From Chara braunii (Eukaryota; Streptophyta; Charophyceae; Charales; Characeae): 29,305 nt of DNA. Of the stretch, positions 27,737 to 29,305 are shown one piece after another. The notes below the pieces were generated by a model, which saw only the letters and a list, made by a program, of their open reading frames with translations, searched no databases and was not told the DNA's origin. Within the stretch, counting starts at the first letter, position 1, and every line of letters starts with the position of its first letter. The position numbers and the translations under genes are program-made. The stretch spans positions 1,075,493 to 1,104,797 of the forward strand of contig BFEA01000394.1 of NCBI GenBank assembly GCA_003427395.1, given 5' to 3'.

Positions 27737-28400
27737 GCCATGTATGCAACCCAATCATCCTGCGCAGGACAACTCGTGTCGGGGTGTATCTGTGACGGTC
27801 GAAGGAAGTCCGCGGGAACACGAGGGTGATAATCGAGGTCGCAATAGTAAGGCGACATCCCCGAGGCGGGCGAAACAGCGTGGTTGTAGATTATCTCCGC
27901 GTGGGCAAGATGAAGATCCCACTGCTGGTCGTCACGAACAATCTTTCAGGGAATATCTCTAAGAGTCATGTTCGTGACCTTGGTCTAACAATCGTTCTGG
28001 GGATGGTAAGACGAGGAGAAGCGGAGCAGGGTGCTTTACACCTCGTGGAGCCGTCGCCAGAATCGGCTCGTAAAGCGCGGGTCACAGTCAGATATGATGT
28101 TCAGAGGTAAGCCGTGGTCACGCACGACTCGGTCAAACACGATGTCGGCGACCTCATGTGCATTGATGGCATAACGACACGGAACAAAGCGTGCACGCTT
28201 TGTGAAGCGGTCGACGACGACCAGATTAACATCATGACCCGGGGGGTCGGAGGACGAAGAGGACTGATAAAGTCCATTGAGATGGACTGCCAACGACCCT
28301 CAGGGATAGGAAGAGGTTGGAGCAAACCATAAGGCAAGTGGTTCGCACTGTTCACCTCCTGACAGGTGGGACCCTCTGCGACGTAGTCCTTCACAAAGTC
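27737..28400 (-). pseudogene. Chromovirus integrase catalytic core, frameshifted
   Basis: The core joins element ends to target DNA through a DD35E triad. In minus-strand order, SMDFISPL carries the first Asp. A frameshift then leads to VVVDRFTKRARFVPC and SDCDPRFTSRFWRRL with the second Asp. After another shift and a stop, SYHPQND leads to the place of the Glu, which reads Lys (TKVTN), next to a TAG. The part down to 27742 (DLHLAHAEIIYNHAVSPASG and the following residues) is open. The core has at least two stops, two shifts and a lost catalytic residue. Confidence 0.88.
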
Positions 28401-28688
28401 CTTGCGCTTCGGCTAGACGTACAGGCGGCTCACACTAGTCAACGTCTTGAGGAAACCCATATGACCGGCGACTGCCTGGTCATGGAACTCTGCTACTGCC
28501 CGCACACGTAGCTGTCCAGTGAAGGGAACGCAAATACGGGGCTCTCTGGTGCCCTGTGAACCGTGCCAGTACACAAGACCGTTGTCCCCAAAAGAGTAGT
28601 TCGGGACGGTCTTGCCACTCCGAAGGGTTGCATGGATGTCGCGATAGTCGGGGAAGTAGCAGTACTGAGCGCAAAACTCGTCGATCAC
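28401..28688 (-). pseudogene. Integrase N-terminal zinc-binding domain
   Basis: The minus-strand frame 28413-28688 carries the His pair in EFHDQAVAGHMGFLKTL of the HHCC domain. The Cys pair falls across the following frameshift (AEGPTCQ), where only the second Cys remains and Gly stands at the first. Its usual role is to multimerise integrase and help bind element ends. Confidence 0.85.
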
Positions 28689-28697
28689 CGAATGGTG

Positions 28698-29126
28698 GAT
28701 GGTGGTGACCTAGATGAAAGCGAGCTGGATCTGCTCTTGATTGTAGTCAGGGCGCCAAGATAAGGCATCTGCAACCCGATTAGTCTTACCCTTGATGTGC
28801 TCAGTGGTGAAACTAAACTCGGATAGGTCGCGCCACTGGCGAGCCTGTCGAGGAGTGAGTTTTAGCTTTGTCAGAAAAGCGTGGACAACAGAGTTGTCCA
28901 TGCGCACTGTGAATGGTGCTCTATGCAGGTAGTGACGCCAGCGCCGAGCGGCATAAACTATTGCGAGAACCTCACGTTCATCAGCAGTGTAGTTTATCTC
29001 GACAGGCAGAAGCTGACGGGAGTAGAAGGCTATCGGACAATCACCTGAGTGAGACTCGACAGTGCCGTCCTCGACGATGGTAGGAGAATAGCCAATAGAA
29101 AACTCGTTAGTAGCTAGACGAGTAGG
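28698..29126 (-). pseudogene. Chromovirus RNase H domain, N-terminally incomplete
   Basis: One minus-strand frame runs from about 29126 to 28710. It shows IAFYSRQLLPVEINYTADER, then VLAIVYAARRWRHYL, RMDNSVV with an acidic residue, and TEHIKGKTNRVADALSWRPD, the classic C-terminus of Ty3 RNase H that leads to integrase. The first acidic residue of the fold is missing: RLATNEFSIG starts the homology. Reverse transcriptase is absent; homology stops near 29126, shortly before the window end. Confidence 0.88.
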
Positions 29127-29305
29127 CGTCAGGCGGTGTCAGGCGGCCACAAGTAGTGCGCCGCCTGAAAACGGCAGTTTAGGGGTTTAGGCTCAGGGTT
29201 AAGTCCGCGTTTTGACAGTGCTTTGGGATGACCGGGCTGCAGGAATTATGAGAACTCAGGGTACCCCTGATTCTGCACGCACTAGATTTTAAGAGTAACC
29301 CCCAA
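29127..29305. other. Truncation point and unassigned end
   Basis: A short GTCAGGCGG direct repeat (29128-29150) stands where RNase H homology is lost. The rest has no recognised features. Confidence 0.5.

Noticed and set aside
27826-28110. Plus-strand frame of 94 codons with a protein-like look
   Set aside because: It is antisense to the integrase core, whose motifs are clear on the minus strand; the open plus frame follows from codon bias.
29185-29212. TTTAGGGG/TTTAGG-like words resembling the plant telomere repeat
   Set aside because: Only about one and a half imperfect units; not a telomeric tract.
1-29305. A coding anti-phage or other bacterial-type system
   Set aside because: No bacterial gene structure, ribosome-binding sites or prokaryotic families; retroelement domains, U6 and microsatellites indicate a eukaryote.

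Overview
Organism and setting. The window is eukaryotic repeat-dense DNA and I see no intact host protein gene. It holds Ty3/gypsy LTR-retrotransposon remains, one LINE, foldback elements, microsatellites, U6-like and tRNA-like pieces and a 440-base run of N. The U6 pieces are plant-type. The gag/protease style (CCHC knuckle followed by a conserved acidic linker, protease with DNGS) recalls repeats I associate with charophyte green algae such as Chara braunii. That assignment is recollection, not a search result.

Layout. 1-248: an (AC)n tract facing a (GT)n tract. 249-6596: a very long LTR-like repeat (copy A, + strand), followed by a PBS-like site, a leader and gag-protease in one frame with four stops (about 6840-9298). 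9299-12859: a LINE (end of ORF1, endonuclease, reverse transcriptase) with many stops and frameshifts. 12860-20884: an 8.0-kb insertion that splits the LINE, flanked by CCGA/CCGA. It contains a second copy of the long LTR in inverted orientation (copy B, 20884 down to 15158), an unrelated internal region with about 510-bp tandem repeats, and the sequence gap. 20885-22409: the LINE resumes in the same reading phase, with its zinc-knuckle C-terminus, 3' UTR and A-tail. About 22660-23480: a third, diverged fragment of the LTR family. 23735-24583: a foldback element rich in perfect hairpins, itself carrying an inserted block. 26494-29126, minus strand: the 3' half of a Ty3/gypsy chromovirus pol (RNase H, integrase, chromodomain), interrupted by a 571-bp AT-rich foldback insertion with a GCCAT target duplication.

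How it fits together. Nesting gives a relative order: the LINE is older than the 8-kb LTR insertion, and the chromovirus is older than its foldback insertion. The most unusual object is the giant LTR itself. Its copies share (i) a covarying hairpin at the extreme 5' end, (ii) an array of short hairpins with a conserved loop and changing stems, (iii) five roughly 125-bp tandem units before the LTR 3' end, (iv) an antisense tRNA-like block, (v) a dense cluster of consensus splice donors on the antisense strand, and (vi), in copies B and C, a U6 snRNA-like sequence in sense orientation. Most stops in the coding remains can be explained by C-to-T or G-to-A changes, as expected for long-silenced methylated repeats.
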